64,000 nucleotides of DNA from Blastomyces gilchristii SLH14081 (GCF_000003855.2 NW_003101681.1:3489344-3553343); one strand, 5' to 3'; positions 46,469 to 59,601 are shown, numbered from the stretch's first letter. Translations and numbers: made by a program. Notes: generated by a model from the letters alone, not told the origin.

Positions 46469-49400
46469 ATGAATATACAATAAAAATAATAAAAAAAGTT
46501 TAAAAACTCTTTAAAAATCACATTTATTTAAAATAATGTGAATAGAAACTCAAATTGTATTTATTCTTGTCTTCAAATTACATTTGAATAAAAAGTTGAT
46601 TTTATATTATTTCAGAAGCTGAATTTTGATGCTGAGTAAAAATATATCATTTCTCATTGAAGCTACTACTGCTTTCTATCTCAAAAGTCTGAGATAAAGT
46701 CAAGAGTAGTGATCTATGAAAGAAAGAGATCAAGATATCAATTTAATCTAAAATTTAATATCATGTCTGATTCTGATATTCTGATGAGTGATATTATAGA
46801 TAAAGAGAATGAGTTTGATACTATACAGCTCATAAATATTTATAATGAAAAATCATTGAAGAAAAATAACAATATCTGAATAATTAATAGAGGATTTCTG
46901 AACATAACTTCATTAAGAAACTCTATAATTGCAGGAGATTTCAATGCACATTATCTCTGATAAAATTCAGAATGTAAAAAAGCAGTAAGAGCTGATAATC
47001 TGATTGAATGCATCTTTAAGCATTTAATAGATTTAGTTACCAAGTCTGATCAGTAAACATTCTTTAGAAAAGATATGAAACAGAAATCTATTATAGATTT
47101 AATCTTCATATTATAAAATCTAATGGAAAAAAGATTTGTAAACTGATTTATTGATTCAAATGAGATATCAGAATCAGATTATGAGATTATTCAATTTAAT
47201 ATTAAACTGAGTGAAGAATAAATGAGTGAAAATTCTCTTCTCTCTAATCAGTTTAACTTTGAAAAAGCTGCTTGAAAGACAGTTGAAGAAAGTATAAAAC
47301 TGTGAAAATCTGAAAGACAGAGTGAGCTATATTGAAATTCTGATCAAGATATCTCAAATGAAATGCTTGAGAATAGAGTGAAGCTCATTACATCTATTAT
47401 TCTAATAAGTGTTAAAGATAATATTTCAAAGAGAAAGTCTTCTGAGTATTCAAAATCTGAATGAAATGAGAATATCTAGACTGACCGTGTGACCGTGTCT
47501 GGGACCAGGACCAGATTTTTTGATAGTCGCATTACCAATTCGACTGATCTCATTACACGGTTTTAACATTAGATAGTAGTCCCATACTGTCCCAGTGGGA
47601 CTTACTGTCTACTCTTGTCACATTTTCCAAATGAGACCATGATTTCCACTTCTCAATTTAAATTATTTTTATTGCTTTAAATGACTTTAAATCTCATTTG
47701 AGCGTTATCAAAAAGCGTTACTTTTTAAAGAATTAAAAATAGTCTAAAAAAAACCTTAAAATGTCTAAAAATAGTAACTTTATGCCAAGAATGGGACTAA
47801 ATGGGACCAAATGGGATCACTTTCTCATTTTTTTCAAGTCATGGTTCCATTTTAAGATCTGATATATAGTCACTTTACATGTTTTTTTGATAGCCAGTCC
47901 CAGCGGGATTCACGCCAAGAAATGTATGGGACCAGACCAAATGAGACCAAACATGAAATTCATGGTCCCGGCGGCCAGTCTAACAATATCACATCTAAAA
48001 AGAAACAATTAGCTACTGCTAGAAGAGATTGAAAGAATGATATAATTTCTGATGAAGAGTTCAAAGCTGTCAGAAATGAATATTTTTCAGATATTAAAAG
48101 AGTAAAAACAGACTGTTAAAATAAATTTCTTAAAGAAGCATAAGAAAAGGAAGTTTTTAAACCTTTTAACTATACTAAAACAAGAAGTATAGCAAAACTT
48201 TCAGTCTTAGAATATGAGTTTTAGAATGAATCATAGACAGTAAACTCTTTTAAGAAAAAATGTCAAGTTTTTATAAGAACTCTCTTTCAAAACTTATCAG
48301 ATTCAGATTCAGAAAAAGAGAATATATCACTTCTCAACTATATTGATGAAAATGACTGAAAATAATCTCATCTTACACAAGATGAATTAGAGTCAGCTAT
48401 CTTCTCAAGTTCAGTTAAAACTGCTGCAGAGCCTGACTCAATTAATTACTTGATTATTTAAAATACATACTTCTACTTAAAGAATGAATATTTTGAGCTC
48501 TTTTTCAATCTCTTGAAAAATGAATATCATTCTGAATGCTAAAGAGAAGTCACTGAAGTGATTCTTATAAAATATTGTAGAAAAACTTCAATTTCTAAGT
48601 TATATAGAGTAATATCTCTATTAAACTGTCTAGAGAAGGTTTTAGAAAAGATAATAGCTACTTAACTATCTTTTATAAGCTCTATTAGTAACTCTCTTTT
48701 ATTCAGTGAATAAATGAGAGATAGAAAACAATGTTCTACAATTGACACTATTCTCTCAGTTATTCATGATATTTAAATAGCAAAGCATGAAGATCTGATC
48801 TCAACTGAAGTTTTTATTGATATAAAAGAAGCATTTAATTGTGTTTCAAAGTCAAAGTTAATTCAGACTTTGAAGATAGTAAAACTGTCACTTTCTCTAA
48901 TAAAATGCATTAACTGTTTTATAACTAAAAGAATCATATAACTTTTCTTTGATGAAATGAAATAAGACAAGACTGAGATAAAAATAGAAGTACTGTAAGA
49001 ATCTTCAATCTCATTTATTTTATTTACAATATACACTGCATATCTATTCAAAAATAGAAATATAAGAATAGTGTAATCTCTGAGTTATATAAATAATATT
49101 GATCTAGTCTACAGCTTAAAGACTATTAAAGAGAATTTGAAAGTGATTAAAAAAGCTGTAAAGAAAATCTTTGTTAGAGCAGATATCAATTAAATTCAAT
49201 TTAATATGAATAAAACTGAGTTAATTCATTTCTTTTCTAGATTCAATGAGAAAGAACTATCTCTAACTCTTTTAAATAGAGAGATTAAACTCAGTTTAAA
49301 TATCAAATGATTAGAAGTATGATTAATCTCTAAGTTGAATTTTAAATATCATATTTAACAAAGCACTGTCAAGGCAGAAAGACTATTGAACAATATAATC

Positions 49401-50937
49401 AGACTATCAAATACAGAGAGAGATTTATTCTTCCAGGTTATGAGACAGTTATATATAGTCTGTATTATCTCAGTAGCTGATTATGAAGATTAAGTTTGAT
49501 GAAATAATCAAGAGAATTTCACTGAACTCTTTCAAAGTCTGTAAAACAGAGCTTTGAGAAGAATTCTGAGAGCATTCTAATTATCTTCTATTAAAGCAAT
49601 GAAAATTGAAGCTTCAATTCTCTCTTCTGCTATTAGATTTGAAAAGGCCTGTATGAACTATACTCTGAGAGTTATAAAGATAAGCTCAAATCATATAATC
49701 AGAGAAAGAGTCTCTTCTTCATTTTCTTCAATTAACTCTGAAAATGAACTGAATTGAAATAGATTTCTGACTTGAAATAAAAATAATTCTTCAAAGAAAA
49801 TGTCTTCTCAACTACACAGACTATACTCACTGATTAAAAATCAATTTTCTTCTTTAAATATTGAAAAAGTTAATCATGAGAAGATATCTCTCTGAAGAGA
49901 AAAGTATAAATCTCTTATAAACTTGTAAATAAGTGAATCATTTAAGAAGAAAGAATATGAAAAGTATTTGAAGAGAATTTCTACAATTAATATAGAAGAC
50001 TCTATTCTGATTTATTCAGATACCTTCAAAAATGAGAATTTGAATAGATTAGATGCAGGCATTGCTTATACTGAAGATAATATGAACTATATCTCAGATT
50101 TCTGAAATTTAGACTGTGAATCTGAAGTCTTTGATGCTGAACTATTCATAATAGTGAAAGCTTTCAAACTCATTGAAATAAAATCTTATAAAAGAGGAAA
50201 TGGTTTGAAAGAGTCATGAATATTCTCTGATAGTCAAGCTGCTTTAAAAAGACTTAGAAATAGTCAGATTCATAGTGATTAAATGAATCTTGAACTGATC
50301 TTAAACTCCATTTTAAAAATTCAAAAGAGAAGAATATCAAAGCTGATAATTCATCTATACTGAGTTCCTACTTATATCAATATTCATGACAATGAATTGA
50401 CTGATTCAGCTGCAAAAAAGAGTTCAGAATTAAGCAGATCTATTTAAAAAATTGTGTCCTGATCTTTTATAAGAGAAAAATAAAAGAATCTTGTTTAGAC
50501 AAGTGAAATGAAATCTGGCAGAAACAAAAAAAGAGTATACATTATTCAAGATTTGAAACAAAACCTAAGTGAAAATCTTGCTTAATTAAATATAAAAAGA
50601 AAATATTCTCATCTATAATACAGCTGAAACTAGGACATGGCTATTTCAAATCTTATAGATAAAGATTTGATGATAGATTTGATTCAATAGAATGCTCATT
50701 CTGCAATGTAAATGAGAATTCTGAGTATATTGTAATACACTGTACCTTATACAATAGTCTCAGAGTCAGATTGAAAGAGAAGTATGATCTAAATCAATTA
50801 AATATGAGATTCTTATTCTCAACTGAGACAGGAATTAAATACTTAATAGACTTTCTATCAGAAACTCAAGCAGCTATAAGAAAATGACTAAATTCAGAAA
50901 TATCTGATTATGAAGAGAAGGAAATCAATCAGATATA
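46469..50937 (+). pseudogene. LINE D ORF2 remnant (endonuclease, RT, RNase H), split by a MITE
   Basis: The start ATG at 46469 (MNIQ) is kept here but lost in LINE E. The endonuclease contains IIAGDFNAH near 46930. The MITE at 47477-47982 interrupts the segment between endonuclease and RT. The RT catalytic motif near 49085 is YINN. RNase H and the C-terminal Cys/His cluster lie near 49990-50740. Stops are abundant. Confidence 0.82.
47477..47982 (+). mobile_element. 506-bp hAT-like MITE, copy 4 (least mutated)
   Basis: 8-bp duplications AGAATATC (47469-47476) and ACAATATC (47983-47990) differ at one base. LINE E at about 56251-56262 shows the empty site. It keeps many CpG/CpC/GpG sites (TGGGACCAGGACCAG, CCCAGCGGGATTCACGCC) and is the best proxy for the family consensus. 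No ORF; presumably mobilised by a hAT transposase encoded elsewhere. Confidence 0.92.
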
Positions 50938-51311
50938 GTCTGTTACAACAGCTATATACTATCTTTTAATAATTTGTTTTGTTACAGTCTCTCTTTACTT
51001 TATCTTTTTCTTTCAATTCTTTTCTATCTCTCTATTTAATGTATCTATCTTTAAGACTGTATTCTCTTTTCTTTTGTTCTGATATTGTCAAATGATTTCA
51101 AAGTATCAGAAGATGTTAAAATACTGCAATTTGTAAACAGTTTTTGTATTCTCAGCTGGAATTTCTGATGTTGCATATCTGAAATTGATGAATGTATAAT
51201 AGTTAACTTTACAGATAGGGGAAAAACCCTGAGAACTAAAAGTTCTCAGATAGATATCATAGTCTCTGACTGTATACATCTATAATTGAAGAATAATACT
51301 AATAATAATAA

Positions 51312-52076
51312 GTGTAAGCAGATTTAATTCTTCTATATCAGAGATGTGAAATGTTCTTCTCATATCTGTTGATAGAATTGTATAATCTGTTTTCTTCGTA
51401 TCAGTTAATCACATATGATATGTACACTATTGAATCTGTGAATTTAACCATTGAAATCAATCAAGTCTGAGAATAAGGTTGTATTTCACATTCTACAGCT
51501 CTTACACTTCAATATAGAAAGATTATTCTCTGAAGTGCAAGAGAACTCTTACTCTTGCAGATGATACTAAATATCAGTTATCAGATAATCTTATACATCA
51601 GAGATTCTTCACTCAGTAGACCTCTTTTAGTCTTCAGATTATATGATTATTAATATATTATATAGAAGCTTCTGTATTCATTAACACTTTTACAGCTATC
51701 TCTCAATTCTTATTCCAGTGCTCTCTATACATTAACATTTCAGATCTCAGAATATTGAGATGAGTGTTCACTTCATTCTCATCTGTATCTCAGTCACAAG
51801 CCTGCTTTCTCTTCATATTCACAGAATTCAGTGAGTCATCTAATACAGATATCTCTTTCACTTTGAAGACTTTTCATAGAATATCAGTGAGTGTCTCTGA
51901 GCTCACTGATTCTGCTAATTTTTTAACTTTCTTGACTGTGCACACTGTGTGTAATCTTTTACATCATGATTTTAATATCCACAGTTGAAGTAAGCTCAAT
52001 ACTCATAATATCAAGGTTTTTACTCAGAGAATCTCTTTTTCAGAAGATTTAGTACTCTAGTAATAGCATTCAAATC
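51312..52076 (-). pseudogene. gypsy family 1 copy C, gag end and protease region between two LINEs
   Basis: This piece of copy C lies between LINE D and LINE E and aligns with about 26620-27420 of copy B. It spans the gag zinc-knuckle region (near 51950-52000) and the protease-like block. The frame is broken. Confidence 0.7.
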
Positions 52077-53608
52077 AAAAACCGCTCCACCACGAACTCG
52101 CTCGATTTTTCGAATAAGAACCCGCCGATAGATCCATCGAAAAGCCCTCGATCATACGAGCATTCTGACCCCATCGCCGACCGCATACCCCGTGTGGTGG
52201 TGGAGTTATCCAGCCAAACGGGAACCAGACGTCGTTCGGAACTCCTGCGTGGGATTATCCCCCATTCTCCCCTACCACACCACAACCCCGGGCCAAATTG
52301 CCATACAAATTGTAAGGTGAAGAGACCTAGCCGTATGCACCAATCTTCTCGATTTTGGAAGATCCCCGATCTGTAGTTGTGGAGATATCTGAGGAGCGAC
52401 CTCCGCGAAAACCCTGTCCATCTTTGATGTTCCAAAACACCAACGCCAAGTCCCACCCTCGTACCGCCCTTCCCAATCTGGCCCATCCCCGGCAGAAAAA
52501 TACAAAAAGATACCTCGGCGATAATATCAAGCACATAATCAACGGACAACGAGTCAACAGCACATCAACAACTATAAAATCAGTATACCCCAAGGTCTGA
52601 CTGAGCCTTTGATCCCTGCACAGTGAGATATATTAAATCTAGTTTTAATATCTCAATATTCAATAGATTCTGCAAGGGATTGAGAACAGCAACACTAGAT
52701 TTCTATTGAATTTGAGAATTAACTCTATATTGATATAATCATTGACAAAGTCTTCTATTTTGAGATATAAATAACCAGTTCCTCTACATCCTGCTGGCAA
52801 TATTTACATTATCATATAGAAACAGATGTATATTCTCTATAATATCAAGACCCTGAAGAGAGAAAGTCTTGATAGAGAGTATACAGTAGTGCATATCTTA
52901 GCAGTTTCTATCTCATTCTTCTGCAGCAGTTAATGCAAAAAAAAAAAAGATCTTAGAAATAGTTTTTTACTTCTCTTGAAAAAGTAAGGTGTTTTTCTCT
53001 GGGTTTTACACAATATTCTTACAAAGAATTAAAAACAGAGTTGTTTTCTGTCATAATTTCATATTCTTTTAAGTAAGAATTACTTTTTCAGTGACTGAAG
53101 AGCTTTCATTAATACTTAATTCTTTTTTTACACTCTTTATTAACTGATTTGAGTTGCACACTTGTTGTGTGAGAAGGAATTGAATAATTTAGAATAAAAT
53201 TGAATAGTTTTAATCAATTTCTCTGCCAAAAAATTGATTTATTTTTGTCAGTTTTTTCTCTCAAAAACTGTCTATCATCTGATTTACTATTCATAGATAT
53301 CACACTTTTCCTCACATGAATCCCAAGAAGGAGATTGTAAACATTTATTGNNNNNNNNNNNNNNNNNNNNNNNNNNNNNNNNNNNNNNNNNNNNNNNNNN
53401 NNNNNNNNNNNNNNNNNNNNNNNNNNNNNNNNNNNNNNNNNNNNNNNNNNNNNNNNNNNNNNNNNNNNNNNNNNNNNNNNNNNNNNNNNNNNNTGAAAAC
53501 AGACTTAGAACCTCTTAATTGAAACAGTCTGATCACTTTTCAATTCAAAAGAGTTTAATAAATATCTCAATTGAATTAGTCTGACCAACTTTTCATTGAG
53601 TAAGAACA
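52077..53608 (+). promoter_or_regulatory. LINE E 5' UTR (with an assembly gap)
   Basis: The first about 540 bp are GC-normal with intact CpG/CpC, contrasting with the ORFs. It has a single monomer unit at about 52410-52560. From about 52620 it is AT-rich. An N-run at 53351-53493 hides part of it. A 159-codon open frame on the minus strand (52549-52070) exists but looks like a by-product of unmutated sequence. Confidence 0.7.
53351..53493. other. Assembly gap of 143 N
   Basis: A run of 143 unknown bases in the LINE E 5' UTR. LINE D has about 200 bp of AT-rich repetitive sequence at the equivalent place (44630-44810), with two near-identical GAAACAGTCTGATCAACTTT blocks that may have defeated assembly. 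Confidence 0.99.
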
Positions 53609-55228
53609 ATGAGTTCAAAAGTACACTCAGTTGATGTGGAAAAAGATGCTTTCTCAAATGCTATTTCTGAGATTGAAATTCTGAAGAGAAGAAAGAAAGA
53701 AGAAATAGAGAAACAACAAGTTCTTGAAATACAGAAACTTGAAAAAGCAAGTAAAATTCTTGAAAAGCAGTGTCTGAGTGAGATGAATGAAGAAGTTCTG
53801 TTAATTCTTCATGCTCAGACTAGACAACTACAGGAAGTGATCAAGTTCAAACTTGGAATTTCAAACATAGTTCAAAAAACTTTGAAAATTCTCAATACAA
53901 TCACTAACTCTTCTGTTTGCTCTTCTTTCTTTTCTACTTCTTCTTCTTCTTCTTCTTTAAATCAGAAGAAAACATATGCTTAAGCAGCTGAATCTGCTAC
54001 CTCTAAACCTGCTGTCTCTAAATCTGCTATCTCAAAACCTGCTCAAAATTCTGAGAAAACTGAGAAGAATACTGCTCATACTTCTAGTGATAGAAGAGTG
54101 AAGAAAAAAATGCAAAAAGAGAAAAATCTTCAAATCTCCAGAAATAGAAGACTTATTCTCAAAGTCTCAAATCAGGACATATTGCAGAGAAATAAGCTAA
54201 ACTCAAACCTCATTTTCAGAATTAGAAATGAAATCAATCAGCAGTTCTTTTCTCAGTTAATGACTGATATTGAAGTTCAAAAACCAGTTATAGCTTCAAT
54301 TGAGCCATTCTTCTTTGAAAACTCCATCATTCTGACTACAATGCCTGAATTCAGTGCTGAATTCCTTATTCAGAATGAGAATCTCTGGAAATCAGCAGTA
54401 GAATCTTTGTTAAACACAATAATTCTATCTGAAAGAGATGAAAAGTGGGACAAATTCATTCTTCATGATATTTCAGTTGAAATTTTTGACTGTGAAGAAG
54501 GAATGCTACTTCTCAAAAATGAATTAGAAGAATACAACTCTATTCAACTAAGAAAGAAGCCTGTATGACTAAATTCAATTGAGTTCAGACAAAGTAGAAG
54601 AAATGCCTCTGTTCTAGTATATACAAAGACAATGAAACAGTCAAAGATCTCTGAAGTAAGAGTAGCAGGTTTGAAAATGAGAGTTCATGAATATAAAGAC
54701 TCAAGAATGAATCTCAAAGCTCAAACACAGTGTTCAAACTGTCAAAGATATGGACACTTTGCAATCTCCTGTTTCAGAGACTCAAAATGTGCATTCTGTG
54801 TCAGAGATCACAAAACTAGTGAGTATAAATATGAAACATGCTCAAAAAGAGATGAAATATGTCAACACACTCTGCTTAAATGCTCTAATTGTAAAGAAAA
54901 ACATGCATCTAGCTCAAAAGAATGTATGTTTGCTCCAAGAACTCAAAAGAACTGGAGAAAAGATGAAGCTCAGAGTAAATCTAGAACTGAAGAGAATAGT
55001 CAAGTCAGTAAACTCACAACTGCAAGCTCAAAAAGAAGAAACTCTCAACTATCTAAGTCTTCAAACTTCAATTCTTTAGCTAAATGTAAACAGAATTTGA
55101 ATCCTCAAAGTTCTGTTAAGATTAGAGAATTGAGAAATGACTCTGGTGATAAACTAGATATAATGTAAGCAGTTGAGATTCCTACTTTTCAGAACAGTTA
55201 TAATCTACTATCTGATGATAGTGATTAG
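53609..55228 (+). pseudogene. LINE E ORF1: coiled-coil, nucleic-acid-binding gag-like protein
   Basis: One frame of 540 codons from ATG 53609 to TAG 55226-55228. It is interrupted only by point stops (TAA after residue 124, TGA near 54566, TAA at 55166 where LINE D has CAA). The N-terminus is a Lys/Glu-rich coiled coil (residues about 10-70), followed by a Ser-rich linker. The middle holds an acidic domain (SERDEKWDKFILHDISVEIF). Near the C-terminus are three zinc knuckles: CSNCQRYGHFAISC, CAFCVRDHKTSEYKYETC and CSNCKEKHASSSKEC (about 54735-54940). This architecture is usual for fungal Tad1-group LINE ORF1, which binds the element RNA. Confidence 0.88.
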
Positions 55229-55251
55229 ATTCTACTCTACTCTCTTTTAAT

Positions 55252-58200
55252 ATAAATATACAACAAAAACAACAAAAAAAGTTTAAAAACTCTTCAAAAA
55301 TCACATTTATTCAAAATAATGTGGATAGAAACTCAAATTACATTTATTCTTGTCTTCAAATTGCATTTGAATAAAAAGTTGATTTTATACTGCTTCAGGA
55401 GCCGAATTTTGATGCTGAGCAAAAATATGTCATTTCTCATTCAAGCTACTACTGCTTTTTATCTCAAAAGTCTGAGATAAAGTCAAGAGTAGTGATCTAT
55501 GAAAGAAAGAGATCAAGATATCAATTTAATCTAAGATTTGATATCATGTCTGACCCTGATATTCTGGTGGGTGACATTATAGATAAAGAAAATGAGTTTG
55601 ATACTATACAGCTCATAAATATCTATAATGAAAAGTCATTGAAGGAATATAACAATATCTGGACAATTGATAGAGGATTTCTGAACATAACTTCATCAAG
55701 AAACTCTATAATTGCAGGAGACTTCAATGCACATCATCTCTGATGAAATTCAGAATGCAAGAGAGCAGTGAGAGCTGATAATCTGATTGAATGAACCTTT
55801 GAGCATTCAATAGATTTAGTTAATAAGTCTGATCAACAAACATTCTTTAGAAAAGGCATGAAACAGAAGTCTATTATAGATCTAATCTTCATGTCATAAA
55901 ATCTAATGAAAAGAAGACTTGTAAACTAGTTTATTGATTTAAATGAGACATCAGGATCAGGTCATGAGATTATTCAATTTGATATTGAACTGAGTGAAAA
56001 ACAAATGAGTGAAAATCCTCTTCTCTCTAATCAGTATAACTTTGAAAAAGCTGATTGAAAAGCAGTTGAAAAAAGCATAAAACTGTTAAAATCTGAAAGA
56101 CAGAATGAGCTATATTAAAATTCTGGTCAAGATATCTCAAATGAAATACTTGAGAATAGAGTGAAGCTTATTACATCTATTATTCTAACAAGTGTTAGAG
56201 ATAATATTTCAAAGAGAAAATCTTCTGAGTATTCAAAATCTTGATGAAATGAGAATATCTCATCTAAAAGGAAAGAATTAGCTACTGCTAGAAGAGATTG
56301 AAAGAATGATGTAATATCTGATGAAGAGTTCAAAGCTGTCAGAAATGAATATTTTTCAGATATTAAAAGAGCTAAAACAGACTGCTGGAATAAATTTCTT
56401 AAAGAAGCACAAGAGAAGGAAGTTTTTAAAGCTTTTAACTATACTAAAACAAGAAGTGTAGCAAAACTTCCAGCCTTAGAATATGAGTTTCAGAATGAAT
56501 CATATACAGCAAACTCTTTTGAGGAAAAATGTCAAGCTTTCATGAGAATTTTCTTTCAGAACTCACCAGATTCAGATTCAGATTCAGAGAAAGAGAATAT
56601 ATCACTTCTCAACTACATTGATGAAAATGACTGGGAATGGCCTGATCTTACACAAGATGAATTAGAGTCAGCTATCTTCTCAAGTTCTGTTAAAACTGCT
56701 GCAGGTTCTGATTCAATTAATCACTTGATTATTCAGAATACATATTCCTACTTAAAGAATGAATATTTTGAGCTCTTTTTCAATCTCTTGAAAAATGAAT
56801 ATCATTCTGAATGCTGGAGAGAAGCCACTGAAGTGATTCTTGCAAAACCTAATAAAAAAACTTCAATTCCTAAGTCATATAGAGTAATATCTCTATTGAA
56901 CTGCCTAGAAAAGGTTTTAGAAAAGATAATAGCTTCTTAACTCTCTTTTATAAGCTCTATAGATGATTCTCTTTTATTCAGTGAACAAATGAGAGATAGA
57001 AAACAGTGTTCTGCAATTGACACTGTTCTCTCAGTTATTCATGATATTCAAATAGCAAAGCATGAGGGTCTGGTCTCAACTACAGTTTTTATTGATATAA
57101 AAGAAGCATTTGATCATGTTTCAAAGTCAAGATTAATTCAGACATTGAAGATATTAAAACTGTCACTTTCTCTAATAAAATGAGTTAACTGTTTTATGTC
57201 TAAAAGAAGTATACAACTCTTCTTTGATGAAATGAAATAAGACAAGACTGAGATAAAAGTGGGAGTATCACAGAGATCTTCAATCTCACTCATTTTATTT
57301 GCAATATACACTGCATATCTATTTAAAAATAGAAATATGAGAATAGTGCGATCTCTGAGTTATATGGATGATATTGGTCTAGTCTACAGCTCAAAAACTA
57401 TCAAAGAGAATTTAAAAGTAATTGAAGAAGCTGCAAAGAAAATCTTTGTTAGAGCAGATATCAATCAAATTCAATTTAATATGAATAAAACTGAGTTAAT
57501 TCACTTCTTTTCAAGATTCAATGAGAAAGAACTATCTCTAATTCTTTTAAATAGAGAGATTAAACCCAGTGTAAATGTCAAATGATTAGAAGTATGGTTA
57601 AACTCCAAGTTGAATTTTAAATATCACATTCAACAAAGAACTGTCAAGGCAGAAAGACTATTGAACAACATAATCAGACTATCAAATACAGAGAGAGGTC
57701 TATCCTTCCAGGCTATGAGACAGTTATATATAACCTGTATTACATCAGTAGCTGATTATGAAGTTCAAGTTTGATGAAATAATCAAGGGAATTTCACTGA
57801 ACTCTTTCAAAGTCTGCAAAACAGAGCCTTGAGAAGAATTCTGAGAGCATTCAAATCATCTCCTATTAAAGCAATGGAAATTGAAGCTTCAATTCCTTCT
57901 CCTGCTATTAGATTTGAAAAGGCCTGTATGAACTATGCTCTGAGAGTTGTAAAGATGAGCTCAAATCATATAATCAGAGAAAGAGTCTCTTCTTCATTTT
58001 CATCAATTAACTCTGGAAATGAACTGGATTGAAATAGATTTCTTGATTGAAATGAAAATAATTCTTCAAAGAAAATGCCTTCTCAACTGTATAGACTATG
58101 CTCTCTGATTAAAAATCAATTTTCTTCTTTAAATGTTGAAAAAGTTGATCATGAGAAGTTATCTCTCTGAAGAGAAAAGCTTGAATCTCTTATAAACTTA

Positions 58201-59214
58201 CAAATAAGTGAACTATCAAAAGAGAAAGAATGTGAACAGCATTTGAAGAGAATTTCTACAATCAATATAAAAGACTCTATTCTGATTTATTCAGATGACT
58301 CAAAAAATGAGAACTTGAATAGATTAAATGCAGGCATTGCTTATACTGAAGATAATATTAATTTTATCTCAGACTTCTGGAATCTAGACTCTGAATGTGA
58401 AGTCTTTGATACTGAACTATTTGCAATAGTGAAAGCTTTCAAACTCATTGAAATGAAATCTCATAAAAGAGGAAATTGTTTGAAAGAGGCATGAATATTC
58501 TCTGATAGTCAAGCTGCTTTAAAGAGACTTAGAAATAGTCAGATTCATAATGATCAAATGAATCTTGAACTGATCTTAAACTCTATTTTGAAAATTCAAA
58601 AGAGAAGAATATCAAAGCTGATAATTCATCTGCACTGGGTTCCTGCTCATATGAATATTCATGGCAATGAATTGACTGATTCAGCTGCAAAAAAGAGTGC
58701 AGAATTAAACAGATCTATTCAAAAAATTGTGTCCTGATCTTTTATAAAGAGAAAAATAAAAGACTCTTGTTTAAACAAGTGAAATGAAAGCTGGCAGAAA
58801 CAAAAGAAGAGTATATATTATTCAAGATTTGAAACAAAACCCAAGTGAAAATCTTGTTCAATTAAATGTAAAAAGAAAATATTCTCATCTATAATACAGC
58901 TGAAACTAGAACATGGCTATTTCAAATCTTATATACAAAGATTTGATGATAGATTTGACTCAATAGAATGCTCATTCTGCAATTCAAATGAGAATCCTGA
59001 GTATATTATAATGCACTGTGCATTATACAATAGTCTCAGAGCCAGATTGAAAGAGAAGTATGATCTACATCAATTAAATATGAGATTCTTATTCTCAACT
59101 GAGACAGGAATTAAATACTTAATAGACTTTCTATCAGAAACTCAAGCAGCTACAAGAAAATGGCTAAATTCAGAATTATCTGAATATGAAGAGAAGAAAA
59201 TCAACCAGATATAG
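55252..59214 (+). pseudogene. LINE E ORF2: endonuclease, reverse transcriptase, RNase H
   Basis: A single 1,321-codon frame without frameshift, ending TAG at 59212-59214. The start codon is ATA at 55252 where LINE D has ATG. Order: APE-type endonuclease (DFILLQEPNF near 55385, IIAGDFNAHHL near 55710); RT from about 56540 (VILAKPNKKTSIPKSYRVIS, VFIDIKEAFDHVSKSRL, catalytic YMDD intact at 57361-57372); RNase H (ILIYSDDSKNENL near 58275, VPAHMNIHGNELTDSAAKKS near 58640); C-terminal CSFC-x7-H-x-like cluster (CSFCNSNENPEYIIMHC, about 58973-59023). TGA stops from TGG or CGA make it a pseudogene. It would nick the target and copy the RNA in place. Confidence 0.9.
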
Positions 59215-59504
59215 TCTGTTAAAACAGCTATATACTATCTTTTAATAATTTGTTTTGTTACAGTCTTTCTTTATTTTATCTTTTCCTTTTAATTTCTTTC
59301 TGTCTATCTATTTAATGTGTCTATCTTTAAGACTGTGTTCTCTTTTCCTTTGTCATGATATTGTCAAATGATTTCAAAGTATGAGATGATGTTAAAGCAC
59401 TGCAATTTGTAAACAGTTTTTGTATTCTGAGCTGGAATTTTCTGATTTTGCATATCTGAAATTGATGAATGTATAATAGTTAACTTTACAGATATAGGAA
59501 AAAC

Positions 59505-59527
59505 CCTGAGAACTAAAAGTTCTCAGG
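59505..59527 (+). promoter_or_regulatory. LINE 3' UTR hairpin
   Basis: A perfect 10-bp stem (CCTGAGAACT with AGTTCTCAGG) and a 3-base loop, about 40 bases before the (AAT)n tail. It is present in all four LINE copies (also 1521-1543, 51228-51250 and 32157-32179 on the other strand) and in slightly altered form in the SINE at 39908-39930. It is a good candidate for the RNA structure bound by the LINE reverse transcriptase. Confidence 0.75.
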
Positions 59528-59601
59528 TAGATGTCATAGTCTCTGACTGCATACATCTATAATTGAAGAATAATAATAATAATAATAATAGCATTCAAAT
59601 C

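Larger units (their letters stand above)
43233..51311 (+). mobile_element. LINE D (Tad1-like), full-length, carrying a MITE
   Basis: Flanked by 14-bp duplications GTGTAAGCAGATTT (43219-43232 and 51312-51325). It holds a 5' UTR with a tandem duplication, ORF1, ORF2 and a 3' UTR with hairpin (51228-51250) and an (AAT)n tail. The MITE at 47477-47982 splits ORF2. It is about 7.56 kb without the MITE, against 7.5 kb for LINE E. It is more mutated than E, with additional TAA/TAG from CAA/CAG and a catalytic RT motif reading SYINNI. Confidence 0.92.
52077..59590 (+). mobile_element. LINE E (Tad1-like), full-length, best preserved
   Basis: It is flanked by GCATTCAAATC (52066-52076 and 59591-59601; up to 16 bp if the ambiguous TAATA is counted). 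7.5 kb including 143 N. It has 5' UTR, ORF1, ORF2, 3' UTR with hairpin (59505-59527) and an (AAT)n tail at about 59567-59590. The two ORFs keep their reading frames without a single indel apart from the gap; only point stops break them. It lies in gypsy copy C. Confidence 0.94.

Noticed and set aside
52070..52549. 159-codon minus-strand ORF in the LINE E 5' UTR (and 43890-43585, 43452-43234 in LINE D).
   Set aside because: It lies in unmutated GC-normal leader where long chance frames are expected, it is split into different frames in LINE D, and it has no recognisable domain.
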